Shown here: positions 9,544-18,031 of the stretch, piece by piece
Layout: the number at the start of each line of letters is the position of its first letter
Position numbering within the stretch: position 1 is the stretch's first letter
Source of the DNA: Shewanella gelidimarina
GTDB lineage: Bacteria; Pseudomonadota; Gammaproteobacteria; Enterobacterales; Shewanellaceae
Direction of reading: 5' to 3'
Assembly: GCF_023283945.1 (NCBI RefSeq)
Contig: NZ_JAKIKW010000023.1
Coordinates: forward strand, 1 to 64,000
DNA length: 64,000 bases
The notes under the pieces: model-generated
Told to the model about the DNA's origin: nothing
The model's input: the letters and a program-made list of their open reading frames with translations, nothing else
The model's database searches: none
Position numbers and translations under genes: made by a program

Positions 9544-9798
9544 ATGGATAATATTGTATTTTGGCTGAGCTTTTATCTGCTGATGTTAGTGCTTTCAACC
9601 ATCATTGGTTATTACAAAGGCAATATCGTTGCGGGAGCATTATTGGGTTATGTTTTGGGGCCGATTGGGGTATTAATTTTACTGTTGAGTAAGGATAGAA
9701 AGATGCTGCCATGTCCTGAGTGTGGCTGTAAGATCCATCGCCACTCTTACAAATGTCCCAAGTGCCATCAAAAAGTGTTCAATCGTTTAAGTCTCTAA
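9544..9798 (+). CDS. Small membrane protein with a zinc ribbon
   Basis: The protein has 84 residues starting at the ATG at 9544, just after the porin stop; an in-frame TTG at 9538 is less likely. Two hydrophobic helices (about 1-25 and 28-50) contain the Gly-rich turn GYVLGPIGVLILLL. They are followed by a four-cysteine ribbon, CPECGCKIH...CPKCH, which probably binds one zinc ion. It is the third gene of the PstS-like/porin unit. I do not recognise a named function. Confidence 0.65.
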   Translation: MDNIVFWLSFYLLMLVLSTIIGYYKGNIVAGALLGYVLGPIGVLILLLSKDRKMLPCPECGCKIHRHSYKCPKCHQKVFNRLSL

Positions 9799-9823
9799 GT
9801 ACGCAGTATTGATGTAGCCGAAC

Positions 9824-10825
9824 TTAGAAGTCGAATGAATAACTGATACTTAAGGACCCATCCTTAAATCGACCCGTATCAGGCCCTCTGTCGGCACTAT
9901 TCCAACGGTTTCCTGAGTAGTTATTATATTGAATTGTTATGGTTCCTGGGTGCCAGTCAAAATAACCAAATCCATAGGTGAAATCAGGATTCCAGGGCTG
10001 TTTCTGGCTGCTGTCTAAATAGTAAAAAGCGCTTGCATTAGCGTACCAATTTCCCACTATCGAATATTTACAGCCTAAGCTTATTGTTTGGTGGCTGGTC
10101 TTATATTCGATGCTGGCGAGATCAAAATATTCCGGCGTATAGTTATAATCAAATTGACAACCAATCGCTCCCTCATCAGTAAAGGAAAACCAATCGATAA
10201 ACGGTTTAGTCACTGGAAATTTCCAACCGAGTGCCCACGTTCCTTGAGAAAACTCAGTATGTTTGCCACCAGGCTCGGGAGAGAAGCGGTTACCACCGTA
10301 GTTAGAGTACAGCAGACTAAATGTGTATGGGTGCCAATCGCTATAGCCAAACACATAGGTAAAGTCAGGGTTCCATGCTTGCTGTAACTCCTTATCAAAA
10401 TAGTGATAAGCGGTTGCAGAAATAAACCAGTGACCAATAATCGAATACTTAAGTGACAAGCTTGCCGTAAGGTTCTGGTTACTTGGCCCTGTGGTGGCAT
10501 TGACAGGGATAGTGGCAGGGGTGTCGATCAACGGGTAGCCAATGCTGACACTCGCGCTCCAGCGCTTGTACCAAGGCGTATCAGAATCCCAAGTTTCAAA
10601 CGGCAGCATGAATGAGCTGGTTGCACCATTCCATATGAGATCAGCTTCGGTAGCAGCGGGCACTTCTTTTGTTGTTGAATGATTGATGACGCTTGTCTCA
10701 GCCGCCTTAGGAGCATGTTTTGCCATTTCGGTTTGGTGCTCACTTGCTAGAGCGTCAGCCGCTGCAATACATAGGGGGAAGACCCATAACGTGGCTTTGA
10801 CTGTCCATCCTTGGCGCTTTCTCAA
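9824..10825 (-). CDS. Outer-membrane barrel protein with an internal duplication
   Basis: The 333-residue protein has a signal peptide ending near ADALA, a low-complexity linker (about 30-60) and two homologous halves. The segment KYSIIGHWFISATAYHYFD...WNPDFTYVFGYSDWHP (from about residue 130) recurs as KYSIVGNWYANASAFYYLD...WNPDFTYGFGYFDWHP (from about residue 250). The protein ends in SYSFDF, an outer-membrane C-terminal signature. It is the last gene of the minus-strand polysaccharide train, 52 bp after a DUF3131 gene. A role in export or surface anchoring of the polymer is inferred from position and topology only. Confidence 0.65.
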   Translation of the reverse strand: MRKRQGWTVKATLWVFPLCIAAADALASEHQTEMAKHAPKAAETSVINHSTTKEVPAATEADLIWNGATSSFMLPFETWDSDTPWYKRWSASVSIGYPLIDTPATIPVNATTGPSNQNLTASLSLKYSIIGHWFISATAYHYFDKELQQAWNPDFTYVFGYSDWHPYTFSLLYSNYGGNRFSPEPGGKHTEFSQGTWALGWKFPVTKPFIDWFSFTDEGAIGCQFDYNYTPEYFDLASIEYKTSHQTISLGCKYSIVGNWYANASAFYYLDSSQKQPWNPDFTYGFGYFDWHPGTITIQYNNYSGNRWNSADRGPDTGRFKDGSLSISYSFDF

Positions 10826-10877
10826 ATGCGTTTCCCTAACAGAACGATTCCATGCGGTGTATCAGTTTTACCAATTT

Positions 10878-12353
10878 TTATTCTTCTAAAATTGCCCTTC
10901 TATTGCGAGTCTTATACCAAAGACTAACTAAGATCAGTGAGTTAGTATTTATATTATAGGCGGTATTTGTTTTTCCATCACGGTAAAGTCCGGTGGGGAT
11001 CTCGGTATGTCGGATGCTATTGGTTATCACCTGTGTTGCTAGATTTTGACTGTACTGACTTTGATAAATCACGCTTATAGCCAAAGCTGCTTTGTTGCTG
11101 AATGTTTGTGGCTCTGCAAAAGGTTTGCCTGAATGTGAGACGCTATACCAAGGTTGGCCTTGGTAATAAATATTATTATATAAAAACCAAGGGGACTTAT
11201 TTAATGAATCCTCAGCATAGGCTGTTAACCTCTGATTGGTCTTGTATTTTGCTTCATGCAGTTGGTAGAGTTTATCGAGCTGATTCCAGCAAGATACCTC
11301 ATTGCCGACCTCGATGGTGTAAAGCAGAAAAGGATCGAGCGTTAGAAACGGTAGATTACGGGGGTCAATTTTCAGTGCAAAGTTATCAAGCTTCACTTTA
11401 TTTAACTGATCGCACAAAAAGGCTTTATCCACATCTAAATTCATTAGGCGATAACCCGTAGCGGCATATTGCAGATACCCCAGTCGACCTTCTTGGCGAA
11501 AATACTCTTTTTGAGAGGTGAGTTTGGTGCCGTACAGCGTTTTATTATGTACCGCTGCCGTTAACTGCCACTTCTCTTTGATGAGTTCAACCTTACCAGC
11601 GAGATGCGGTTTTCTTTTTGCAACGATGGCTAACCAAATATATAACCGACCAAGATCTAATGCTGACCAGCCGTTTCCATGAGATGACGTTTGGCTAAAG
11701 CGACCAGAGGGTTTGCCGGTAATCGTATTGTATTGCCTATTGGGGAGTTTATCTTTGTAGAGGGGCAGCTTGTATAACGTAGAGAGCAGTTTTTCGAGTC
11801 GCAAGTCAGTCACTTGTTGGTTACTGACCTCCAGTGCTTCCAGGGCCATTATAGCGGCAATACTGCTGGCAATATCCCACATGGTGGCATGTGTGTATCC
11901 CTGGACTGAATCGATTAATCCCGTCGTCTCATTCCAGTTCTTATCAATATATCGCTGTGCTTTGCTAATGAGTAATTTTTCGTAACGATTAAGAGGGACT
12001 TTTACAAGCGTAGGTACTTGAAGGCTGGCTTCATCAACGATATTGCTGAGAAAACCTGAGTTTTGAAGAGTCGCCTTTTTTGCTAATGAGTTGCTGGGAA
12101 TTATGGATGCTATATGTGGGATAATTGCTCTACGTTGAAACTGGATCGGTATTTTTTGCGAATAATCAGCGCCCAATATCACTCTTGAGACTCTTTGCGA
12201 TTCTGGTTGCTGTAACGGTGGTTTGGGATCCTGTTGTCGCTGAGGTTGAAGTGCGGTATTGGCCCTTGTGAAATGGCTATTTACAGTGCTCAATATAGCG
12301 AAAGAGCACACTGTTATATGGAGTATGCTCTTTTTCAATATGAGCCGTTGCAA
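10878..12353 (-). CDS. DUF3131 protein 4 (exported, GH-like alpha/alpha barrel)
   Basis: The 491-residue protein has an N-terminal signal or anchor segment, a Pro/Gln-rich linker (about 35-60) and a DUF3131 domain from about residue 120. Diagnostic blocks are KNWNETTGLIDSVQGYTHAT, WDIASSIAAIMALEAL, LPNRQYNTITG, GWSALDLGRLYIWLA, EGRLGYLQYAATGY and the SPWFLYNNIYYQGQPWYSVS region. The fold is of the glucoamylase/cyclic-glucan-synthase type, and such proteins cluster with polysaccharide synthases. It is the most divergent of four paralogues here, separated from the other three by four genes, and lies eight bases after the HPt gene. Activity on the locus polymer (trimming or modification) is inferred. 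Confidence 0.8.
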   Translation of the reverse strand: MQRLILKKSILHITVCSFAILSTVNSHFTRANTALQPQRQQDPKPPLQQPESQRVSRVILGADYSQKIPIQFQRRAIIPHIASIIPSNSLAKKATLQNSGFLSNIVDEASLQVPTLVKVPLNRYEKLLISKAQRYIDKNWNETTGLIDSVQGYTHATMWDIASSIAAIMALEALEVSNQQVTDLRLEKLLSTLYKLPLYKDKLPNRQYNTITGKPSGRFSQTSSHGNGWSALDLGRLYIWLAIVAKRKPHLAGKVELIKEKWQLTAAVHNKTLYGTKLTSQKEYFRQEGRLGYLQYAATGYRLMNLDVDKAFLCDQLNKVKLDNFALKIDPRNLPFLTLDPFLLYTIEVGNEVSCWNQLDKLYQLHEAKYKTNQRLTAYAEDSLNKSPWFLYNNIYYQGQPWYSVSHSGKPFAEPQTFSNKAALAISVIYQSQYSQNLATQVITNSIRHTEIPTGLYRDGKTNTAYNINTNSLILVSLWYKTRNRRAILEE

Positions 12354-12361
12354 TATACGAC

Positions 12362-12688
12362 TTATTGCAAAATCCTTTCAATTTGCTGGTTAATCTCTTT
12401 TATTTTGCCACATAAATCGTTGATTGCGGTTTGGTCTGGAAGAGATCCTGCTTGAGAGCTGGATTCGATGACTTGAGCTAATGTCATTGCTTCTTTGGCA
12501 CATAAATTACTAAACATACCTTTAAGCTCATGGGAGATTTGAAACAAGCCATCGACATCGTCACTGGAGAAACGATTTTTGAGTACGCTATCACTCTCGC
12601 CATACTCTTCTAAGTAAATGGTGAGCAGCATTTTTACCATGGAGTCATCGTCCCCACATAGTGCTCTTAATTCATTAACCTCTATCAT
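12362..12688 (-). CDS. HPt (histidine phosphotransfer) protein
   Basis: A free-standing HPt domain of 108 residues. The motif QISHELKGMFSNL places the phospho-acceptor at His53, followed by the usual Lys and Gly and a four-helix-bundle pattern. It carries phosphate between a hybrid kinase receiver and a final receiver. The hybrid kinase at 5228-7888 has no HPt, and the REC-PP2C protein at 23322-24539 has a receiver, so the three can form a complete relay. It is encoded inside the polysaccharide gene train between the soluble GT2 gene (88 bp) and DUF3131 protein 4 (8 bp), which ties signalling to synthesis. Confidence 0.88.
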   Translation of the reverse strand: MIEVNELRALCGDDDSMVKMLLTIYLEEYGESDSVLKNRFSSDDVDGLFQISHELKGMFSNLCAKEAMTLAQVIESSSQAGSLPDQTAINDLCGKIKEINQQIERILQ

Positions 12689-12776
12689 TGTTACATCCTT
12701 TGCTTTTTATCTGTTGACTGAAACCGGGTGCTAAACATGGGGTGTCAGTGGGGCAAATATTGGCATACACGCGCAG

Positions 12777-14054
12777 TTAAGCGGTGGTCATGAGTTGTTC
12801 TGCTTTAACTTTGGCTAGCCAAGACGCTAATGCTTTAGGGCTCATAAGCTGAACATCACCTAATTCAGCATCTTTTGCATTTACGAGCTCATCTGGAAGT
12901 AAATCAATAATGCGCTCCAAATCTTCTGCCGTTTGTACCTCGTTATCAATTAACAGAGCCATCTCTTTGTTGTAATCAGCGCCTCTTGCTCGAAGCGCTT
13001 TGACTAAACCTTGTAATAAAATTAACCAAGTACTCATCGGCCCTTGGACAATTGAGGCGGATTCAGCTGCGGAGTCAATAAAGGCGAAAGGAACGGTGGC
13101 AATGCTTTGTTGGTGTTGCATCGCGGCTAAAATCCAATCAGTGTCGAATGAGAAATCAAATACGCTGGGTTTCATTAAAATATGCTGCAGTGCCTCACGA
13201 CTGAAGAGCTTGTAAGCGGCCTGAGTGTCGTGAATACCTTTGGAAAAAATGGGTGAACCGACCATTCTTTGCATGTGTCTGAGGGTTTTAATACCGACCC
13301 CCCAGCGTTGTTCTTGTTTGACCAAAATAGATCGGGGATCTTTACGGTTTCCGAGTACGACTTGAGAGTTATTTGCCACAAAAGGCGCCAGTATTAGCCC
13401 GAGTTGCCCCATATGGACAGAGTTATCAGCATCGGTATAAATAACCGCATCAACACCATCTGAGAGGGCTTGCATACAACCATAAATGATAGCGCCGCCT
13501 TTTCTGGAATCATCAACATCATGGAGTGTGGCTAAAGGGCCATGGTTGTTACTTATTCCATCTTTGAGGTTGAGTACGGATATTTTTTCTGGCTGGGTAC
13601 TGCGATGGGCAATACGGCTGGCAATATCGAAACTGCCGTGAGGACAGCCATCATCAACGGGGTATAAATGCCAATCCACTTTGGTGCCTTTACACGCCCA
13701 CATCAGTTGGGTCACCTTAGTCAGCAATGAGTTCTCACCATTGATGTTAGTGGCACTTTTTTCTAATAGGCGATGATGTTCCCCCCACATGGCAAAGACG
13801 ATACCAATCGAGATAGGTGTGGTTATCTGTCGTAAGTATTTGCGCGACTGCACCAGCTTCACGGCTAACTTAAACATCAGTGGGCAATCTTCTTTTTGTG
13901 CTAATGCGACAAGTTGCGCTGGAGAGGTGTATTTTAGATCCAATAAAGAGTCGGCTAGCTCAAGTAGACTTATTTGGTGGGAGGATTCAGTTAAGTCAAA
14001 TTGGTTGCTCGCGGCACGGTAAATGGGTTCGAGATCTTCTTTGTGTATTCTCAT
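12777..14054 (-). CDS. Soluble GT2-type glycosyltransferase
   Basis: The protein has 425 residues from the ATG at 14054 (AAGGA six bases upstream); an upstream in-frame ATG at 14069 has no spacing for a ribosome site. The centre carries a GT-A fold: KGGAIIYGCMQAL, the DxD-type YTDADNSVHMGQ, then VVLGNRKDPRSI and HDTQAAYKLFSREAL, closely resembling the acceptor region of polyprenyl-phosphate glycosyltransferases. There are no membrane helices. A helical N-terminal 70 residues and a C-terminal extension are unusual. It probably transfers a sugar during polymer or primer assembly; donor and acceptor cannot be read from the sequence. Confidence 0.8.
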   Translation of the reverse strand: MRIHKEDLEPIYRAASNQFDLTESSHQISLLELADSLLDLKYTSPAQLVALAQKEDCPLMFKLAVKLVQSRKYLRQITTPISIGIVFAMWGEHHRLLEKSATNINGENSLLTKVTQLMWACKGTKVDWHLYPVDDGCPHGSFDIASRIAHRSTQPEKISVLNLKDGISNNHGPLATLHDVDDSRKGGAIIYGCMQALSDGVDAVIYTDADNSVHMGQLGLILAPFVANNSQVVLGNRKDPRSILVKQEQRWGVGIKTLRHMQRMVGSPIFSKGIHDTQAAYKLFSREALQHILMKPSVFDFSFDTDWILAAMQHQQSIATVPFAFIDSAAESASIVQGPMSTWLILLQGLVKALRARGADYNKEMALLIDNEVQTAEDLERIIDLLPDELVNAKDAELGDVQLMSPKALASWLAKVKAEQLMTTA

Positions 14055-14247
14055 AATGAATCCTTTCATTGGTTAACTCTTCCTGAGCGCTTGAGTGCTG
14101 ATACAGCACTCACATGAAGCTTATTAAAATGTAGTAATAGATTGGTAAAACAGCAAGGTGCTATTTCCCCATCGTTTGGATATACGTTAGCTGAATATCA
14201 TCAGGTCTATGGGGTTTTTTACGTCGCTATCTATTTACTTTCAAGCC

Positions 14248-15225
14248 TTAAAGTGGCGGATCTATTACCTCAACTTCATTTTCTTTGAGGTTACTTTTAT
14301 CGAGAGTCTCTATTTCTTTCATCTGCGGAATGGGTTCAATCTGCCGTTTTTGCAATGATTCTACTTTCAATTCTTGTGTTTGGTTAATACTGCCAATTCC
14401 AAGCCGATTGGTTGGCTTAATTCCCTCTTGCGAAGATGTGTTGGAGGCGTTAGTGGTCTCTTTCAGCTGAGATTGAGCGGCGGCCGCAAGCCCAGCATCA
14501 GATGCATCGATGACGTTATTTTCGATATCTGCCAAAGATGCTGCTTTATTGGACCGTGGTGCGGGAGTAAAAGAGGGGGCATGGGAGAAGTTAGCATCGT
14601 AACCTGAGAGTTTTTTACCTGAGCTCGAGTGTTGTGATTGTGCTGGGCTGGAGGTTTGCGTTGGAATGGGTTGGCTTATGTTGTTATTGGCATCGTAACG
14701 ATTAAGACCCAGCTTTGGTGTTGTGAAGGCGAAAAATGCTAGCTTTTCATCCCATAATTGCAGCGCGGTAAGCTCAATGTCGAGGTCCTCATCAATACCA
14801 CTGGTTACATCGCTGACTTGCATCGCAACCGACAGTTGAGTGTTTGCGGTTTCTAAACGTTGATGCAGTTTTTGTTGCACTTGCGACCAGTTAGTCCCTC
14901 CTGTTAAGAGGTAACGTGTACTGTCTGCCCAGTATTGATACGCGATGGGATCTTCAGCTTTATCTGCGGCAATAGCCGCAAGTGATGCCGCTAATCCCGA
15001 TGACTGCCACATCACTTGTTGAGATACTTGTTTGGGGTTACTGAGCAGTACCACACTTAATTGGTGCCAGTGCGTTGCCGCTTGTGGGTAGCGGCCTTTT
15101 GCGAGCAGGTAGTTGCCTTTACTAAAGGGGCGCAAGTCAAGATTAAGTGCGGTGGCAAATACAGGTCGAACGATTGGTAGCACAAGTAATGATAACGCGA
15201 GTATCAATCGATATTTATGACTCAT
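14248..15225 (-). CDS. Exported protein with an N-terminal helical-repeat region
   Basis: The protein has 325 residues; start at the ATG at 15225 (GGAG seven bases upstream), overlapping the end of the upstream DUF3131 gene by 11 bases. A signal peptide (cleavage near PVFATA) is followed by a helical, TPR-like region (about 35-175, e.g. LLAKGRYPQAATHWHQLS). After that comes a long low-complexity tail rich in Ser, Gln, Asn and Pro (about 185-325). It is translationally coupled to the DUF3131 genes. A scaffold or partner for periplasmic polymer handling is plausible, but the family is unknown to me. Confidence 0.7.
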   Translation of the reverse strand: MSHKYRLILALSLLVLPIVRPVFATALNLDLRPFSKGNYLLAKGRYPQAATHWHQLSVVLLSNPKQVSQQVMWQSSGLAASLAAIAADKAEDPIAYQYWADSTRYLLTGGTNWSQVQQKLHQRLETANTQLSVAMQVSDVTSGIDEDLDIELTALQLWDEKLAFFAFTTPKLGLNRYDANNNISQPIPTQTSSPAQSQHSSSGKKLSGYDANFSHAPSFTPAPRSNKAASLADIENNVIDASDAGLAAAAQSQLKETTNASNTSSQEGIKPTNRLGIGSINQTQELKVESLQKRQIEPIPQMKEIETLDKSNLKENEVEVIDPPL

Positions 15226-16603
15226 CAAAAGTCTCCACTAGACATTTACCGGGATGATTGAAGCGTGAGTTAAAGCGCACATCACGATACTCTTTGTTTT
15301 CTTTGGCTTGGTACAGTTTGCCATTGACCTTGTACAGTAATGCTTCTAGTACGCCGGCATTGGTTTTTAAAGTGATGCTTTTTTCATAAGCACTTGATAC
15401 TTCATAGCGCCCTTCGTACCAGCCACGTTGCGGGTGATATAGCTCTTGCACTAATGTTATTAGGCGTTCTGTGTAGTCCGTTTTCCACAGGGCCCACATT
15501 TGAAAAGCGACTCGAGTAGAGATGAGTGCGAGTTGGTCGTGGCTACTGCCATCTTCGGCGACGGTGATCCAAGGAGTACCCAGGGCATAGATAGCGTCAT
15601 AGACGAAATAGGGCTCGCCGGATACAACATGTTCTGCTCTTGCTGTATAGATACGCTCAACGTCCCAGCGACTTTGCTGTACCTGATAAATTGAGTCAGC
15701 CATTGCTGCCAGAGGAACATTGGTGTGTTGTGCATCGAGCGAATGCATATCGTTAATATCATCCCAATTGAACTCGAGTCCTAACCAGAGGTAAGGCGTA
15801 CTAAAGACCGGCCTAAGGACGTCAAAAAATCGCGGGTCTCTGCCATCAAAAAGAAGATCAATGCCATTGATTGTCGCCACTTCATAAGGCTCTAGCGTCA
15901 TCGATTTTTTAGGAATAATTTGCCAATCTAAATAGCCATAGGAGGCATACTCTTCGATACCTAAGCGCCCCTCTTTGTAGCGGGTGACTTGTCCATTGTT
16001 GATAGCGCCACCATACAGCTCGCCTTTGTCGGAGACGAGGGCGCAAAAATTCCAACGCAGGACAGCTTTATCGATATATTCAGAAAACTCTGGGTTGTGC
16101 TGTTTGGTGATGGCTAATGCAATAAGTAACCGACCTATGTCGATAGCAGACCAGCCTAACTCTGCAGGTTGATTGGCATAGTTCACCATAGTGCGGGTAT
16201 TGGTTGAGTAGACTTTATTTGGCACTCCTTGGCGTGTTAATGGCATATTTACCAAGAAATGTATCGCCATAGAGAGCCGTTCGTCGTGGGCTTTGGTTGA
16301 GATTAACTCGAACTGCACAGCGGCTTGCAGAGCGATGAGATAATCGGCCAGTGAAGTCATATCCATGGTGGGATAGTTGTCTATAGAGTTAACCAGCCCA
16401 GAAGACAGCTGAGTGTTGTTGGCGAAATACTGCCACGCTGTGTTTGCCCAAGCGATCTCTTGTTCGGATAATTCGCCATGCCGACCTTGCCTGATAAGCT
16501 GAGATTCATTCACGCCAGAGACACCAGATTGAACTCCCTGGTATACAAGGCCACAAGCTTGAAGGCTAAGCAGCAATAACAGCAGAACATATTGTCGTAG
16601 CAT
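15215..16603 (-). CDS. DUF3131 lipoprotein 3
   Basis: The 462-residue protein has a lipoprotein signal; the lipobox LQAC places the lipidated Cys at residue 17. The DUF3131 domain runs from about residue 45: WANTAWQYFANNTQLSSGLV, NSIDNYPTMDMTSLADYL, VPNKVYSTNT, ELGWSAIDIGRLLIALA, EGRLGIEEYASYGY and EPYFVYDAIYALGTPWITVAE. Relative to its neighbours the WD/WW pair before the Asp is replaced by MDMTSLAD, a change near the predicted active cleft. It lies 23 bp after the preceding paralogue. It should be anchored in the inner or outer membrane leaflet facing the periplasm. Confidence 0.85.
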   Translation of the reverse strand: MLRQYVLLLLLLSLQACGLVYQGVQSGVSGVNESQLIRQGRHGELSEQEIAWANTAWQYFANNTQLSSGLVNSIDNYPTMDMTSLADYLIALQAAVQFELISTKAHDERLSMAIHFLVNMPLTRQGVPNKVYSTNTRTMVNYANQPAELGWSAIDIGRLLIALAITKQHNPEFSEYIDKAVLRWNFCALVSDKGELYGGAINNGQVTRYKEGRLGIEEYASYGYLDWQIIPKKSMTLEPYEVATINGIDLLFDGRDPRFFDVLRPVFSTPYLWLGLEFNWDDINDMHSLDAQHTNVPLAAMADSIYQVQQSRWDVERIYTARAEHVVSGEPYFVYDAIYALGTPWITVAEDGSSHDQLALISTRVAFQMWALWKTDYTERLITLVQELYHPQRGWYEGRYEVSSAYEKSITLKTNAGVLEALLYKVNGKLYQAKENKEYRDVRFNSRFNHPGKCLVETFDES

Positions 16604-16626
16604 ATTACCCCAATCAGGAAGCTGAG

Positions 16627-18021
16627 TTAGTTTGCTTCAGTCTTTCTCGGTAAGCATTGCCCTTCGTATCCAAATGGACTTTGTAATGCTTTTTCCCAAA
16701 GGCTAGGCGCGGTAGTTGCTTGATACTGTAATAACTTACCTTGTTTTTTATACAGTAGGATTTCTAGCAAAATACCATTATTGTTTGAAGTGAACGTATT
16801 AATGAGTCCAGTGCCATTCTCAAATATACCCTCATAAAAGCCTTTTTCTCGGTCATAAACATGGCTGACGTGTTCAAACAGCAGATCGGTATATTCGGTA
16901 TCCCATAACACCCACATCCCCATCGCCCCTTTGATGGCAACGGCCGAGTATTGTGGTAAGAAGGCGCCGGCTTCAGAAATCGTGTTCCAGGCAAAGCCGT
17001 CGGTATAGATGGTGTCATAGACGAAGTAGGGAGCTCCGTCGAGCTGATGCTCGGTTCTTGCGGTGATAATCCCGGTTTCTTGGTAACGCTGCTCTTGTAC
17101 TCGATAGATCTGCAGCGCAAATTCAGCCACCCAAGCGTGGCTATAGTTATTATCGTGTTTACTGCGGTCTGCGGTGACATCCCAGCCAAATTCAATACCA
17201 TCTAGCACATAACTTTCAGTGACGACGTAGCTGTGGGCTTTGAGTCTTCTTGGGTCACGAGTGTCATAGGGAATGTCGTAACCATACATATTAATGGTGG
17301 CGTAGGGCTCAGGCATTAACGCCTGTTTTGTGTTAAACCCCCAAAGCTCGAAGCCTTTAGCGGCGTATTCTTCATAGCCTAGTCGACCTTCTTGTAGATA
17401 CTGCACGGGTTTACCAGGTTCAAGGAGTGCGCCAAACATGGTGCCCGTTTCATCGACAACGTTGCAAAAGTTCCAACGTAATACAGCAGAGTCAATGGCA
17501 CTGGCATACTGCGGAAAGCGATGCTTGATGATATGCAGCCAAATGAGTAATCGGCCTAAATCTAACGCGGAGTACCCAATCTCGCCAGGCTGGTTTGCAT
17601 AATCCACCTTGGACGCATTTTGGGTGTTATACGCTTTGTTGGGGAGCTCTCCCATAAAAAGATCAATGGTATTTAGCGTGGCGATAAAACGAATAAAACG
17701 ACGGTCAAACTCCTCTTTTTTAATAATGCCGAACTCTAAAGCACTCACCATGCCGGCCAAATAAGACGAAGCATCCCACCAAGTAACGGAGGGGTAGTCA
17801 TTTACCGCATTGACCATGCCTGTCGATTCTTGATAGTTATTCTCAAAGTACTTCCAAGCGATAGTGGCCATTTCCATCTCTTGCTCAGTGAGCTCTCCAG
17901 AGCGCTGTTTAGGCACCTGCCAATGAGAATGACGATCGACAATATCACTGGAAAATCCTTGGTAGCTATTACCACAGGCTATAAGTAATAGAGCTAAGCA
18001 TACGAGTAAAATAAGTTGCAT
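16627..18021 (-). CDS. DUF3131 lipoprotein 2
   Basis: The protein has 464 residues starting at the ATG at 18021, which has AGAGGG six bases upstream; the ATG at 18027 would abut the ribosome site. The lipobox LIAC marks it as a lipoprotein. Domain blocks include ENNYQESTGMVNAVNDYPSV, WWDASSYLAGM, LPNKAYNTQN, EIGYSALDLGRLLIWLH, QEGRLGYEEYAAKGFELWG, PYATINMYGYDIPYDTRDPR and APYFVYDTIYTDGFAWNTIS. The WD pair is retained. Ten bases separate it from the upstream paralogue, so the three DUF3131 genes are one translational unit. Confidence 0.85.
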   Translation of the reverse strand: MQLILLVCLALLLIACGNSYQGFSSDIVDRHSHWQVPKQRSGELTEQEMEMATIAWKYFENNYQESTGMVNAVNDYPSVTWWDASSYLAGMVSALEFGIIKKEEFDRRFIRFIATLNTIDLFMGELPNKAYNTQNASKVDYANQPGEIGYSALDLGRLLIWLHIIKHRFPQYASAIDSAVLRWNFCNVVDETGTMFGALLEPGKPVQYLQEGRLGYEEYAAKGFELWGFNTKQALMPEPYATINMYGYDIPYDTRDPRRLKAHSYVVTESYVLDGIEFGWDVTADRSKHDNNYSHAWVAEFALQIYRVQEQRYQETGIITARTEHQLDGAPYFVYDTIYTDGFAWNTISEAGAFLPQYSAVAIKGAMGMWVLWDTEYTDLLFEHVSHVYDREKGFYEGIFENGTGLINTFTSNNNGILLEILLYKKQGKLLQYQATTAPSLWEKALQSPFGYEGQCLPRKTEAN

Positions 18022-18031
18022 ACGCATCCCT

